Positions 35,274 through 43,993 are shown, counted from the stretch's first letter. The stretch: 64,000 nucleotides of DNA from Bradyrhizobium sp. Y36 (GCF_002531575.1 NZ_NWTI01000023.1:1-64000), one strand, 5' to 3'. Numbers and translations are program-made. Notes: generated by a model from the sequence alone, not told the origin.

Positions 35274-35360
35274 GTAGGGTGGGTTAGCGCAGCGTAACCC
35301 ACCTCTTCTGCTTCCGCGGACACAGACAGTGGTGGGTTACGCTGCGCTAACCCACCCTAC
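35274..35360. repeat. Perfect 30-bp inverted repeat (GGGTTAGCGCAGCGTAACCC type)
   Basis: The left arm (35274-35303) and right arm (35331-35360) are exact reverse complements, separated by 27 bases. Each arm is itself nearly palindromic around GGGTTAGCGCAGCGTAACCC. From memory, this kind of unit occurs in unrelated proteobacteria as a short mobile intergenic repeat. Here it separates the dehydrogenase gene from garD inside the block and would form a strong RNA stem that could reduce downstream expression. Confidence 0.9.
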
Positions 35361-35376
35361 AAATCCGGAGTCCTCC

Positions 35377-36918
35377 ATGGACCAGGACGTCGCAGCGAAA
35401 GAGCAGCCCCGCTACATCAAGCTCAACGAGCGCGACAATGTCGCGATCGTGGTCAATGATTTCGGGCTTCCCGCCGGCTCCCGCTTTGCCAGCGGCCTGA
35501 CGCTGCGCGCCTTCGTGCCGCAGGGGCACAAGACGGCGCTGGTCGACATCGCGGAAGGCGCACCGATCGTCCGCTATGGCGAGATCATCGGCTACGCGCT
35601 GTCGCCGATCCTGGCCGGCGAATGGGTGGACGAGGCCCGCATCCGCATGCCCGAGGCCCCCGACCTCGACAAGCTCGAAATCTCCACCGCCGTGCCCGCA
35701 CCGCTGCCGCCGCTCGAAGGTTTCACCTTCGAAGGCTACCGCAATCCGGACGGCTCGGTGGGCACGAAGAACATTCTGGGCATCTCCTCCTCCGTGCAAT
35801 GCGTCAAGGGCACGATGGAATATGCGGTGAAGCGCATCCGCGCCGAGCTCCTGCCGAAATACCCTGAGGTCGACGACGTCGTGCCGCTGACGCATGCCTA
35901 TGGCTGCGGGGTCGCCATCACCGCGCCCGATGCGGTGGTGCCGATCCGCACGCTGCAGAACCTCGCGCTCAACCCGAATTTCGGCGGCGAGATCTTGGTG
36001 GTCGGCCTCGGCTGCGAGAAGCTTGCGCCCGAGCGGCTGGTGCCGGAAGGCGTCAGCGACGCCATCGTGCGCATGCAGGACGAGGCGTTCGACGGCTTTG
36101 GCGCGATCGTGGATGCCATCATGACCCAGGCCGAGGCACGGCTGAAGGTGCTCAACGCCCGCAAGCGCGAGACCTGCCCGGCCGCCGACCTCGTCATCGG
36201 CCTGCAATGCGGCGGCAGCGACGCCTTCTCCGGCGTCACCGCGAATCCCGCCGTCGGCTTTGCCGCGGACCTGCTGGTGCGCGCCGGCGCCACCGTGATG
36301 TTCTCCGAAGTCACCGAAGTGCGTGACGCCATCCAGCTGCTCACCCGGCGCGCCATCAACGAGGACGTCGGCCGCGCGCTGGTGCGCGAGATGGCCTGGT
36401 ACGATTCCTACCTCGCGCGCGGCGGCGCCGACCGCAGTGCCAACACCACGCCCGGCAACAAGAAGGGCGGCCTTGCCAACATCGTCGAGAAGTCGCTGGG
36501 CTCGATCGTCAAGTCCGGCTCGAGCGCAATCACCGGCGTGCTCTCGCCCGGCGAGAAGGCGACGCAGAAGGGCATGCTGTTCGCGGCAACGCCGGCAAGC
36601 GACTTCATCTGCGGTACGCTCCAGCTCGCTTCCGGCATGACGCTGCAGGTGTTCACCACCGGCCGCGGCACGCCTTACGGCCTTGCGGCCGCGCCCGTGA
36701 TCAAGGTCGCGACCCGCAGCGAGCTGGCGCGGCGCTGGAAGGACCTGATCGATTTCGATTCGGGCAGCATCGCCACCGGCGAGAAGACCATCGAGGAATG
36801 CGGCTGGGACCTGTTCCGCCTGATCCTCGACGTCGCGAGCGGCCGGACCAAGCCGTGGTCGGACCGCTGGGGCATTCACAACGACCTCACTTTGTTCAAT
36901 CCGGCGCCGGTGACCTGA
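35377..36918 (+). CDS. garD: Galactarate dehydratase (GarD/UxaA family)
   Basis: A 513-residue protein starting MDQDVAAKEQPRYIKLNERD. Residues 10-100 are the SAF domain (NVAIVVNDFGLPAGSRFASG). The remainder is the UxaA/GarD catalytic region, with GYRNPDGSVGTKNILGISSS, THAYGCGVAITAPDAVVPIR, VGLGCEKLAPERL and GLQCGGSDAFSGVTANPAVG, whose cysteines and histidine bind the catalytic iron. It would convert galactarate (mucate) to the same intermediate that GudD makes. The ATG at 35377 has GGAG close upstream; a frame reaching back to 35329 runs into the repeat. Altronate dehydratase is the alternative, but the gudD/kdgD neighbours favour galactarate. Confidence 0.9.
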   Translation: MDQDVAAKEQPRYIKLNERDNVAIVVNDFGLPAGSRFASGLTLRAFVPQGHKTALVDIAEGAPIVRYGEIIGYALSPILAGEWVDEARIRMPEAPDLDKLEISTAVPAPLPPLEGFTFEGYRNPDGSVGTKNILGISSSVQCVKGTMEYAVKRIRAELLPKYPEVDDVVPLTHAYGCGVAITAPDAVVPIRTLQNLALNPNFGGEILVVGLGCEKLAPERLVPEGVSDAIVRMQDEAFDGFGAIVDAIMTQAEARLKVLNARKRETCPAADLVIGLQCGGSDAFSGVTANPAVGFAADLLVRAGATVMFSEVTEVRDAIQLLTRRAINEDVGRALVREMAWYDSYLARGGADRSANTTPGNKKGGLANIVEKSLGSIVKSGSSAITGVLSPGEKATQKGMLFAATPASDFICGTLQLASGMTLQVFTTGRGTPYGLAAAPVIKVATRSELARRWKDLIDFDSGSIATGEKTIEECGWDLFRLILDVASGRTKPWSDRWGIHNDLTLFNPAPVT

Positions 36919-36923
36919 AGGGG

Positions 36924-37673
36924 CTACTGGCCGTCGATTAGGTGCATGTCGCCCAGCGTCACGGGCAGGCTGCGCGCGATGAGATCGATGACCGCCGCGC
37001 GCAGCCGCTCGCTCGACGCTGCTCCCCCAAGCGTCTCGTCGACCGGCCCGCTCGGGCCGGCAATCCGCACGGTCCCGGTGTTGTCGAGCGGCGCCGCCGC
37101 ACGCTTCTCGATCACGTCGAACGCCTTGCCGTCGATGATCCGGACTTCGTACAGCGCATGGATCAGGCCGTAATCCGCCAGCAGCGTCCGGTATTCGGCG
37201 AGCCCGACGCCCTCGACGTTGCGGCCGTTGCCGAGCTTCGATCTTGCCCGGGTGATGACGACGTAGGCATCGAGCCCCTGAGGCGTGACATCGCTGCGAA
37301 CCAGCTCCTTGAACGGATCGCTGCGCAGAAGATTGACGGGCGCAACCGCCGAATCCCTGACGGCGGCGAACGCGGCGCGCCTGTAGCTCACCGGTTGAAC
37401 GCGAAAGCGTCCGCTCAAGAGCTTCGTCGCCTGCTGAACGATCAACTCGTCCAGTCCCCAGGCGCTGATCGAGAGGCTTTGCGCGGTGTTGCCGAGCCCG
37501 GTCAGCCCGGCTTGCGTCAGGCTCATCTCCTCGCCGATGGCCGAGACGATGCCGAGGGTCTTGATCGCCTGGAGTTTCGTCGTGCGCGTCTCGAACGCCG
37601 CGGCGGCACCGAGGACGGCGGACGCGATCGCGAGGCCCATCCCGAGAAGAGCAATACGGCGCATGGCGATCAT
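36924..37673 (-). CDS. Exported protein of unknown function, coupled to MipA gene
   Basis: A 249-residue protein starting MIAMRRIALLGMGLAIASAV, a signal peptide or single membrane anchor ending near AAAAFETRT. The rest (KTLGIVSAIGEEMSLTQAGL, YVVITRARSKLGNGRNVEGV, YEVRIIDGKAFDVIEKRAAA) is mixed alpha/beta and soluble, so it is likely periplasmic. I do not recognise the family. Its ATG overlaps the stop of the upstream mipA-like gene by four bases, so the two are translationally coupled and probably act together. It is convergent with garD, five bases away. Confidence 0.75.
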   Translation of the reverse strand: MIAMRRIALLGMGLAIASAVLGAAAAFETRTTKLQAIKTLGIVSAIGEEMSLTQAGLTGLGNTAQSLSISAWGLDELIVQQATKLLSGRFRVQPVSYRRAAFAAVRDSAVAPVNLLRSDPFKELVRSDVTPQGLDAYVVITRARSKLGNGRNVEGVGLAEYRTLLADYGLIHALYEVRIIDGKAFDVIEKRAAAPLDNTGTVRIAGPSGPVDETLGGAASSERLRAAVIDLIARSLPVTLGDMHLIDGQ

Positions 37674-38572
37674 CGAATCCTGAAGTCGAACGAATAGGAC
37701 GCACCGATGCCGACGGTGGTCTGGTTCGACGACCCCCGCAGCTTCACCAGCGGGCTATCCGAGGCATCGCCGAGCAGCTTCTCGTATTCGACATAGGCAT
37801 GGACCTCCCACTGCGGATTGATGCGATAGGAGATTTGGCTGCCGAAGCCGACCGAATGCGCGCCGCCTTTGGCATCGTAAGTCGGCAACCCAGACGCCAG
37901 CGCCTGCGCGGCGTCGACGCCGAAATAGGGAGCGGTCGCCTTGGTGCTCTTCCAGGTAAAGCGCGGGCCGGCCGAGATCGTGAGCCTCTGGATCAGCGGC
38001 ACGATGACGTCGGCGGAGACGTCGGCCACCGTCCCGGTATGGCCGCCCATGCCCTGGCGCAATTCGCTGCGCAGGCGCAGCCAGTCGACCGGATAATATT
38101 CGACGAAGCCGCCGAGTTCATAGGCTGCCTTGACGTCGCCGAGGCCGGTCAGCTCGGCATATTTGTCGGCCTTGCGCGAGGCGACGTATTTGAACGCGGG
38201 CCCCGCGCGGAAATTGCCGACGTCGAGCAGCGCGATGCTGGCGCTGTCGCGCGGACCACGAAACTGGTCGATCGACCCGGCGCGGCGGATCGTGAAGATC
38301 GGGATCGGGACAAGCTTCCCGTTCTTCGCCCCGACGAAATCAGGCGTGTACTCTCCGCCGATGCCGACCATGACGGTCCAGTTGCCGGAGGGCGACGGCA
38401 GCAGCGGCAGGTCGAACGGCGGCGCCGGCAGCGTGACCGCGGTCTGCGCGGATGCAGATTGCGCCGAGGCGGATTGCGCGCTCGCCATGATGATGCCAAG
38501 TGCGGCGAGACAAGTGGTCGTCCGCCGCGCATTCGCCGGATGGCAAAGAGCGGCTTCGTCAAAATGCTTCAT
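37670..38572 (-). CDS. MipA/OmpV-family outer membrane protein
   Basis: A 300-residue protein counted from the ATG at 38572 (MKHFDEAALCHPANARRTTT). The signal peptide is TCLAALGIIMASAQSASAQ. The mature protein is a beta-barrel: NWTVMVGIGGEYTPDFVGAK, KLVPIPIFTIRRAG, then alternating strands ending TTVGIGASYSFDFRIR with a C-terminal aromatic/charged end. MipA in Escherichia coli scaffolds murein synthesis enzymes, while other members are antibiotic- or polymyxin-induced porin-like proteins. It is divergent from a two-component system across 341 bases, a common pairing, so induction by that system is likely. Confidence 0.9.
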   Translation of the reverse strand: MKHFDEAALCHPANARRTTTCLAALGIIMASAQSASAQSASAQTAVTLPAPPFDLPLLPSPSGNWTVMVGIGGEYTPDFVGAKNGKLVPIPIFTIRRAGSIDQFRGPRDSASIALLDVGNFRAGPAFKYVASRKADKYAELTGLGDVKAAYELGGFVEYYPVDWLRLRSELRQGMGGHTGTVADVSADVIVPLIQRLTISAGPRFTWKSTKATAPYFGVDAAQALASGLPTYDAKGGAHSVGFGSQISYRINPQWEVHAYVEYEKLLGDASDSPLVKLRGSSNQTTVGIGASYSFDFRIR

Positions 38573-38913
38573 TACGGGGCCCCATCGGCCTTGCTGGCCG
38601 AGTCGACTGGTGTGGTCAGGAGCCCTGCATGTGACCCGGCAAAATTGCCCCAAGATTGCAACGGGCAACCGCGCCTGCGACATTGCGCGCACCGGCTGGT
38701 GTCGGCAGATCAACATTGCCCGAACATTGCAGGAGGCCGTGCGCGCGCCAAAACTTCGGCCGCCGGCATCAGGCAAGACACCGATCCCTGCCTTTTATTC
38801 GCCTCGCTCGCTGCCTTAAAGGGAACTCGCGCACGAACCGAAACGCCGGACTTCGGCCAGGAAGCGTCAGGTCGGGGTTCTATTGCCCCTCAAAGAGTTC
38901 AAGGACGACCCGC
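38573..38913. promoter_or_regulatory. mipA / two-component divergent region with tandem ATTGC repeats
   Basis: ATTGCCCCAAGATTGCA (38644-38660) and ATTGCCCGAACATTGCA (38715-38731) differ at two positions and are 71 bases apart. Each consists of two ATTGC half-sites spaced 11 bases apart, the spacing used by OmpR/PhoB-type regulators. They are therefore good candidates for binding of the adjacent response regulator, nearer to mipA than to the regulator gene. Confidence 0.55.
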
Positions 38914-39594
38914 GTGCGCTCGCTCGTGATCGAAGACGAACCGCAGATCGGCGCCTATGTCAGCCGCCTGCTCGGGCAATTGCATGGCGTCGTCGATCTC
39001 GTCGGCTCGATCGCCGATGCCCGTCAGGCGCTGGACAATTTCAAATACGACCTCGCGATCATCGACCGCATGCTGCCCGACGGCGATGCGCTCCAGGTGG
39101 TCACGGCGCTCAGCCGATCGCCCGAGCGCCCCGCGATCATCATGCTGACGTCGAAGGACGCCAAGGAGGACGTCGTCGAGGGCCTCAACGGCGGCGCCGA
39201 CGACTATCTCGGCAAGCCGTTCGAGCCGCAGGAATTGATCGCGCGGGTGCGCGCGGTGCTGCGGCGGCCACGGTTGCTCGCGCCTTCCGTGCTGTCGCTC
39301 GGCAATGTCGAGCTGCATCTCGGCAGCAACGAGGCGGTGGTCGCCGACACCAGAATCCTGCTGCGGCGGCGCGAGGCGCTGATCCTGGGCGCGCTGCTGA
39401 TGCGCCGCGACCGCGTCATCACCCGCGCCGCACTGATCGAAGAGATCTACGGTTTTGACGACGAGATCGAATCCAACACGCTGGAGGCGCAGGTCTCCCG
39501 ATTGAGGAAGAAGCTCGCCGAGCTCGGCGGCGACGTCGAGATCCGCAGCATGCGAGGCATCGGCTACATCCTGCGGCTGGCAACACCGCGATGA
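38914..39594 (+). CDS. OmpR-family response regulator
   Basis: A 226-residue protein. GTG at 38914 is chosen: AAGGA lies eight bases before it and the product starts directly with the receiver strand (RSLVIEDEPQIG). The phosphoacceptor is D51 in AIIDRMLPDG. The conserved T/S and K are in IIMLTSKDA and YLGKPFEPQEL. The C-terminal winged helix carries SNTLEAQVSRLRKKLAELGG and IRSMRGIGYIL. It overlaps the kinase gene by four bases (ATGA). It probably controls the divergent mipA-like operon. Confidence 0.94.
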   Translation: MRSLVIEDEPQIGAYVSRLLGQLHGVVDLVGSIADARQALDNFKYDLAIIDRMLPDGDALQVVTALSRSPERPAIIMLTSKDAKEDVVEGLNGGADDYLGKPFEPQELIARVRAVLRRPRLLAPSVLSLGNVELHLGSNEAVVADTRILLRRREALILGALLMRRDRVITRAALIEEIYGFDDEIESNTLEAQVSRLRKKLAELGGDVEIRSMRGIGYILRLATPR

Positions 39595-40955
39595 CGTCGA
39601 TCGCCCGGACCTTCGCGATCTCGCTCGGCATCGCCGCCACGACGATCTTCCTGATCATGCTCGGCCTCTTCATGTGGCGCTACCCGATGGAGGAGCGCGA
39701 GTTCAGGGCTTGCCGGGTCGTGGTTGCGGTCCTCGACCGCGCCACCGAGATCGATGGGCAAAAGCTGACGGTGCGTTCCAACCGCGCCCTCGATGAGCTG
39801 AAGGCGGACAGCCCGAACCTCTGGTACGTCGTGTCCGCAGGCGACATGGTCAGCGAGTACGGCAGCGAACGCCGCCCTGCCCTCCCCTTCGCATTTCCCT
39901 ATCACGGGCCGATCGGTTCCTCCGTCTTCAACACGCTCGACCAGAAGAGCACCTTCTGCCTCGCCGTTATGCAACGAGGCGCGTTGCAGCTCACGATGAT
40001 GGTGGGCGAGCCTCAGGTCCGGTTCAGCCGGATTGCGCGAAACTTTCTCATCCGCAGCGTCTTTTCGATCATGCTGCTCGCGCTGGCCTTTGCCGCGACC
40101 GTTGCCGTCGGCGCGGCGCTTGCTGCGCGTTTCGTCTCGCGCGGCATCGAACGGGTGGCGCTTCGTGCGCTCGCGATCGACCCGTCGGCACCGCAGGGTC
40201 TGATCTCCCTGTCCGAGGTCCCTCGCGAATTGAAGCCGCTGGTCGAGGCGCTGAACCGCGCGTTCGGCGAGATCGACGCCTATATCAGGATGCAGCGCCG
40301 CTTTCTCGGCAATGCCGCCCATCAGCTTCGCACGCCGCTGACGCTGCTGCGCGCCAAGGTCGAGGACGTGCCCGAGCCGGCCTTGAGAGCCGAATTGGTG
40401 CGCGACATCAGGCGGCTGACGTCGCTGGTGTCAGCCATGCTCGACCTGGCCCGGCTGCAAAATCATACGATCGAGAAACGGCCGATCGATCTCGCGCAGA
40501 TCATGCTGGACGTGCTGGCCGATTTCGGCCCCTCGGCTGTGGACGCCGGCATCGAGCTCGCACTGGACCAGACCGAGAAGGGTCCTATCCTGGTGGAGGG
40601 CGTGGACGCAGCGATCCGCAGCGCGCTTGCCAATCTCGTCGGCAATGCGCTGATCCACGCCCGCGGCGCCCGCCGCATCGTCGCCACGCTGGGCCGCGAC
40701 GGCGTCTCGATCGACGACGACGGCGCAGGCCTGCCCGATGGCGCGGAACACAAATTGCTCGAGCCGTTTCAGACCGGCAATACCGCCGGCGACGGGGCCG
40801 GGCTCGGTCTGTCGATCGTCCGCGAGATCATGGCGGCCCACGGCGGCGAGTTGATCATCTCGTCCACACCCGGCCGCGGCACGACCATGAGCCTGCGCTT
40901 TCCGGTGACCGTCACGCCGACCAGACCTGCGCAGCTGGAGTTGCAGACAAGCTAG
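39591..40955 (+). CDS. Sensor histidine kinase (EnvZ/QseC-like)
   Basis: A 454-residue protein. TM1 is at about 5-28 and TM2 at about 155-178, with a periplasmic sensor of about 125 residues between. HisKA phosphoacceptor is H244 in LGNAAHQLRTPLTLLRAKVE. The ATPase domain has NLVGNALIHA (N box), IDDDGAGLPDG (G1) and GDGAGLGLSIVREIMAAHGG (G2). NAAHQLRTPL is typical of the QseC/TctE group, which often senses metals, cationic peptides or carboxylates; the signal is unknown. Start codon overlaps the regulator stop. Confidence 0.94.
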   Translation: MTSIARTFAISLGIAATTIFLIMLGLFMWRYPMEEREFRACRVVVAVLDRATEIDGQKLTVRSNRALDELKADSPNLWYVVSAGDMVSEYGSERRPALPFAFPYHGPIGSSVFNTLDQKSTFCLAVMQRGALQLTMMVGEPQVRFSRIARNFLIRSVFSIMLLALAFAATVAVGAALAARFVSRGIERVALRALAIDPSAPQGLISLSEVPRELKPLVEALNRAFGEIDAYIRMQRRFLGNAAHQLRTPLTLLRAKVEDVPEPALRAELVRDIRRLTSLVSAMLDLARLQNHTIEKRPIDLAQIMLDVLADFGPSAVDAGIELALDQTEKGPILVEGVDAAIRSALANLVGNALIHARGARRIVATLGRDGVSIDDDGAGLPDGAEHKLLEPFQTGNTAGDGAGLGLSIVREIMAAHGGELIISSTPGRGTTMSLRFPVTVTPTRPAQLELQTS

Positions 40956-41151
40956 CTGCGAGCTGCGCCGACCGATGCCGCGAAACCGTCCGGAAACATT
41001 GACGCCGAAAGCTTCGTCATCGTTTCGTCCTGTCGTATCACGCAATCAAATAGGTTCGTCCACGGACACACGAATGTTCGCACGCGAGCGAACCTCCTTG
41101 TGCATCGCCGCGACCAAACCTCCGATTGACATATTCAACGGAGATTTTCCA

Positions 41152-41421
41152 ATGCGTGTTCTCACAATGATTGCCGTCGCCGGCGCCGTGATTGCAAGCT
41201 CCACCGGTGCCTTCGCGGGTGAGCTGCCCTCTTACGAAGTGAAGTCGTTGCCGATCTCCACGATGCAGGTGCAGGTGCTCGGCAGCGCCGGCGTCGAGGA
41301 GCAGTCGGCTGCGCCCGCGATGACCGTCGCCGGCATGCCCGCCTCGCCCGCGCAGGTTTCAGTGTTGTCCCCGCGCGTAAAGCGGCTCGCCAGCGCGGGT
41401 TCGGGAAGCGAGGCGCGCTGA
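41152..41421 (+). CDS. Small secreted protein, unknown function
   Basis: An 89-residue protein from the ATG at 41152, with GGAG 12 bases upstream; a longer frame from 40975 would hide the signal peptide. RVLTMIAVAGAVIASSTGAF is a signal peptide ending at AFA-GE. The mature 66 residues have repeated short motifs (LPISTMQVQVLG, MPASPAQVSVLSP), which read as two diverged copies of a Met/Ser-Pro-x-Gln-Val-x-Val-Leu unit. No family is recognised. It stands alone, with a 195-base upstream region. Confidence 0.7.
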   Translation: MRVLTMIAVAGAVIASSTGAFAGELPSYEVKSLPISTMQVQVLGSAGVEEQSAAPAMTVAGMPASPAQVSVLSPRVKRLASAGSGSEAR

Positions 41422-41474
41422 GCCTTTCGCGTCGCTTGCGGCGCCTGCATCCGATGCGGGCGCCGTCAGCGTTT

Positions 41475-41831
41475 TCAGGTCATGCTGCCGGGCATGAAAC
41501 AGCGCACGCGCGGATGACCGTCGATGTAGTGCTTCCACACCATGGTGCGACCGATCTTGTTCGGCACGGTGATCACCGCGCCGTCGGGCACCACCACCCA
41601 TTCGTCGTCGATGCGGACGCGAAAGCGGCCGTGATCGGATTCCCAATCGACGTCGGCAATGACGTAGCCGTCAGCGTCGGTGCAGCACTGACCGAATTCG
41701 CTGTGCAGGCTTTCGAACCAGGGTTTTAGCGGCGAGTTGGCGTAGCGTCCGTCGTCGCGCGCCTGTGCCGGGATGGCCATCAGCGCCGTCACGCCCAGCA
41801 GCGTCGCCGCGCATAATCTTGAAGATTTCAT
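41475..41831 (-). CDS. Small secreted protein with paired cysteines
   Basis: A 118-residue protein with a signal peptide (RLCAATLLGVTALMAIPAQA). The mature part has NSPLKPWFESLHSEFGQCCT, then DADGYVIADVDWESDHGRFR, IDDEWVVVPDGAVITVPNKI and GHPRVRCFMPGS. The C-C pair and a later cysteine could form a disulfide or bind metal. Similar small periplasmic proteins are common in Bradyrhizobium, but I know no function. It is convergent with the gene at 41152. Confidence 0.75.
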   Translation of the reverse strand: MKSSRLCAATLLGVTALMAIPAQARDDGRYANSPLKPWFESLHSEFGQCCTDADGYVIADVDWESDHGRFRVRIDDEWVVVPDGAVITVPNKIGRTMVWKHYIDGHPRVRCFMPGSMT

Positions 41832-41889
41832 CTCGTCGTCCCGCGATCAAAATCATTCGTGCGGGAGACAGACAATGTCGTCCGTTGTC

Positions 41890-41910
41890 CGTGCCTCGAC
41901 TCGAGGCACG
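41890..41910. repeat. Short palindrome
   Basis: CGTGCCTCGA and TCGAGGCACG flank one central C (perfect 10-bp arms), about 60 bases upstream of the secreted-protein gene start at 41831. Possible operator or chance hairpin. Confidence 0.35.
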
Positions 41911-42085
41911 TCGCCGGCGACTCGTTCCTCCAGCACCCTGGCGATAGCTATGCAAATCCGCTGCCAGCGCGCATTCCGGGGAACTACTGTCGCAGGGCGC
42001 AACGGCATGCGCCTTTCGACGAATGCGGCGTAGGATCAAAATCCGACGCCGACGGGACGACTCTCGGAAATGGGAAACGAGGCTA

Positions 42086-42676
42086 TTACTTCGCCGGGGC
42101 CATCATCATGCCGCCGCCCTTCTTCGCCGCGGGGGCCGGCGGCTTGGTGGCCGGCGCCTGCGCGGGCAGATATTTGGCGACGATGGCGGGGTCGACCTGG
42201 GCAATGTTGGCGTCGGGCAGGCGCATCCAGGTCTCGTCCTTGCCAAGCAGCGAGATGCCGAGATAGCCGCGCAGGGTCAGGGTCTGTCCGTCGGGACTGA
42301 CCTTCATGTTGGCCTTCCAGATCTGGCCGTCGCGCGGATTGAGCACGTTACCGCCTTCGTACTTCAATCCTTCGCGCTTCATGTTGCGGACGAAGGAGAT
42401 GCCGAGCACCGGCGCGTTCTTGCGATCGTCGGTGCACTTGCTGCAGACCTCGTTCGGATCGTCGCCGGGGCGCGGGAAGGTCTTTGCGATCACGCCTTCG
42501 AAGATGCCGTTACGGTCGACGAAGAGAAACCATCCGACCGTCTTGCCGTCTTCGACCTTCTGCCACAGGCCAGCCGCCGTGGGCTCGGCGGTCTGCGCCG
42601 CGGACGGCGTCACCGTCGCGAGCGACATTGCGAGCGCGAGGAAGGGGAGCAGCCGAAGGCTGGAGAATTTCCGCAT
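42086..42676 (-). CDS. DUF2147 exported protein
   Basis: A 196-residue protein with a signal peptide (SLRLLPFLALAMSLATVTPS, cleavage near SAAQ). The DUF2147 lipocalin-like core is AAGLWQKVEDGKTVGWFLFV, then DRNGIFEGVIAKTF, VCSKCTDDRKNAPVLGISFV and GGNVLNPRDGQIWKANMKVS, then LTLRGYLGISLLGKDETWMR. The CSKC pair is typical. The tail (APATKPPAPAAKKGGGMMMA) is low-complexity, Pro/Ala/Lys/Met-rich, and may contact the wall or membranes. Function of the family is unknown. It lies downstream of the ferredoxin reductase gene on the same strand, 106 bases away. Confidence 0.9.
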   Translation of the reverse strand: MRKFSSLRLLPFLALAMSLATVTPSAAQTAEPTAAGLWQKVEDGKTVGWFLFVDRNGIFEGVIAKTFPRPGDDPNEVCSKCTDDRKNAPVLGISFVRNMKREGLKYEGGNVLNPRDGQIWKANMKVSPDGQTLTLRGYLGISLLGKDETWMRLPDANIAQVDPAIVAKYLPAQAPATKPPAPAAKKGGGMMMAPAK

Positions 42677-42782
42677 TAGATCACCTTGTTATTCCACGAC
42701 CGGAATGGCCGCAGACTACGGCGATTTCGCGAACGGTTCCAGCACCAGAAACATGGGGCATCCCCTGCATGCGCCGCTGCCG

Positions 42783-43811
42783 TCAGTTGACACCGAGCTT
42801 CTTTTGCAGGCTGGAGGACGAGGTCGTGTACTGGAACACGAGCCGCTTCTCCGGATAGACATAGCGATGGGCTTTTTGCGACATCAGCGCGCCCTCGTGG
42901 AAGCCGCACAGGATCAGCTTGATCTTGCCGGGATAGGTGTTGATGTCGCCGATCGCGAAGATGCCGGGAACATTGGTCTCGAATGCACTCGTCTCGACCG
43001 GCACCAGATTGTTCTCGAGCGCAATGCCCCAGTTCGCGACGGGACCGAGCTTCATGGTCAGCCCGAAGAACGGCAGCATGGTATCGCAGGCGATCTCGGC
43101 GATGCTGTTGTCGTTGCCCTTGACGGTTGCACCGGAGAGCTTGCCCTCGGTACCGGACAGCGCCGTGACCTGGCCGAGCCGGAGATCCATCTTGCCGCCG
43201 GCAACCAGCGCCCGCATCTGCTCGACGCTGTGGGGCGCGGCGCGAAACTCGTCGCGCCGGTGCAATAGCGTGATGCGCTTCGCGATCGGATGCAGATTGA
43301 GCGTCCAGTCGAGCGCGGAATCGCCGCCGCCGACGATCAGCACGTTCTTGTCGCGGAACGTCTCCATCTTGCGCACGGCGTAATGCACCGACGTGCCTTC
43401 ATAGGCTTCGATGCCCGGCACCGGCGGACGCTTGGGCTGGAACGAGCCGCCGCCGGCTGCGATCACCAGCACTTTGCACTCGAACACCTTGCCGGCGTCC
43501 GTGGTGCAGCGAAATGCGGGATCACCGATCTTCTCCACGGTCTCGATCATCTCGCCGAGATGGAAGGTCGGATGGAACGGCTTGATCTGCTCCATCAGCG
43601 CGTCGGTGAGGCCCTGCCCCGAAACCTGGGGAATGCCGGGAATGTCGTAGATCGGCTTTTCCGGATAGAGCTCGGCGCACTGGCCGCCGACCTTGTCGAG
43701 GATGTCGACGAAATGCGTCTTCATGTCGAGAAGGCCAAGCTCGAAGGCGGCGAACAGACCGCAGGGGCCGGCGCCAATAATCAGCACATCGGTTTTGATC
43801 ACGTCGCTCAT
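42783..43811 (-). CDS. Thioredoxin-reductase-like ferredoxin-NADP+ reductase
   Basis: A 342-residue flavoprotein. FAD motif: TDVLIIGAGPCGLFAAFELG. NADPH motif: NVLIVGGGDSALDWTLNLHP, then HRRDEFRAAPHS. FAIGDINTYPGKIKLILCGF is the second FAD motif. It lacks the CxxC of thioredoxin reductase, and the C-terminal YTTSSSSLQKKLGV helix is diagnostic of the TrxR-like FNR studied in Rhodopseudomonas palustris and Bacillus (YumC). It moves electrons between NADPH and ferredoxin. The [2Fe-2S] ferredoxin gene 0.7 kb away is a possible partner. Confidence 0.95.
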   Translation of the reverse strand: MSDVIKTDVLIIGAGPCGLFAAFELGLLDMKTHFVDILDKVGGQCAELYPEKPIYDIPGIPQVSGQGLTDALMEQIKPFHPTFHLGEMIETVEKIGDPAFRCTTDAGKVFECKVLVIAAGGGSFQPKRPPVPGIEAYEGTSVHYAVRKMETFRDKNVLIVGGGDSALDWTLNLHPIAKRITLLHRRDEFRAAPHSVEQMRALVAGGKMDLRLGQVTALSGTEGKLSGATVKGNDNSIAEIACDTMLPFFGLTMKLGPVANWGIALENNLVPVETSAFETNVPGIFAIGDINTYPGKIKLILCGFHEGALMSQKAHRYVYPEKRLVFQYTTSSSSLQKKLGVN

Positions 43812-43993
43812 GTCGTCTCTTTATCGATCGTTATCGGTTGGACGGCGCCCGGCGGGCAGAGGTGACCCTGCCTGTCTAGCCAACGGGGATGGATCAGGGA
43901 AGGCATAAAAGCGGGAGCGCCCCGCAGCCGCGCCCACTTGCCGGGTCAGGATAACTGGGTTGTAACGAGGATGGATATGACGGAGATCAATCG

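Noticed and set aside
41872..42033. Small plus-strand frames in the gap 41832-42085
   Set aside because: They lack ribosome-binding sites and protein-like composition; the stretch is most likely promoter DNA of the secreted-protein gene.
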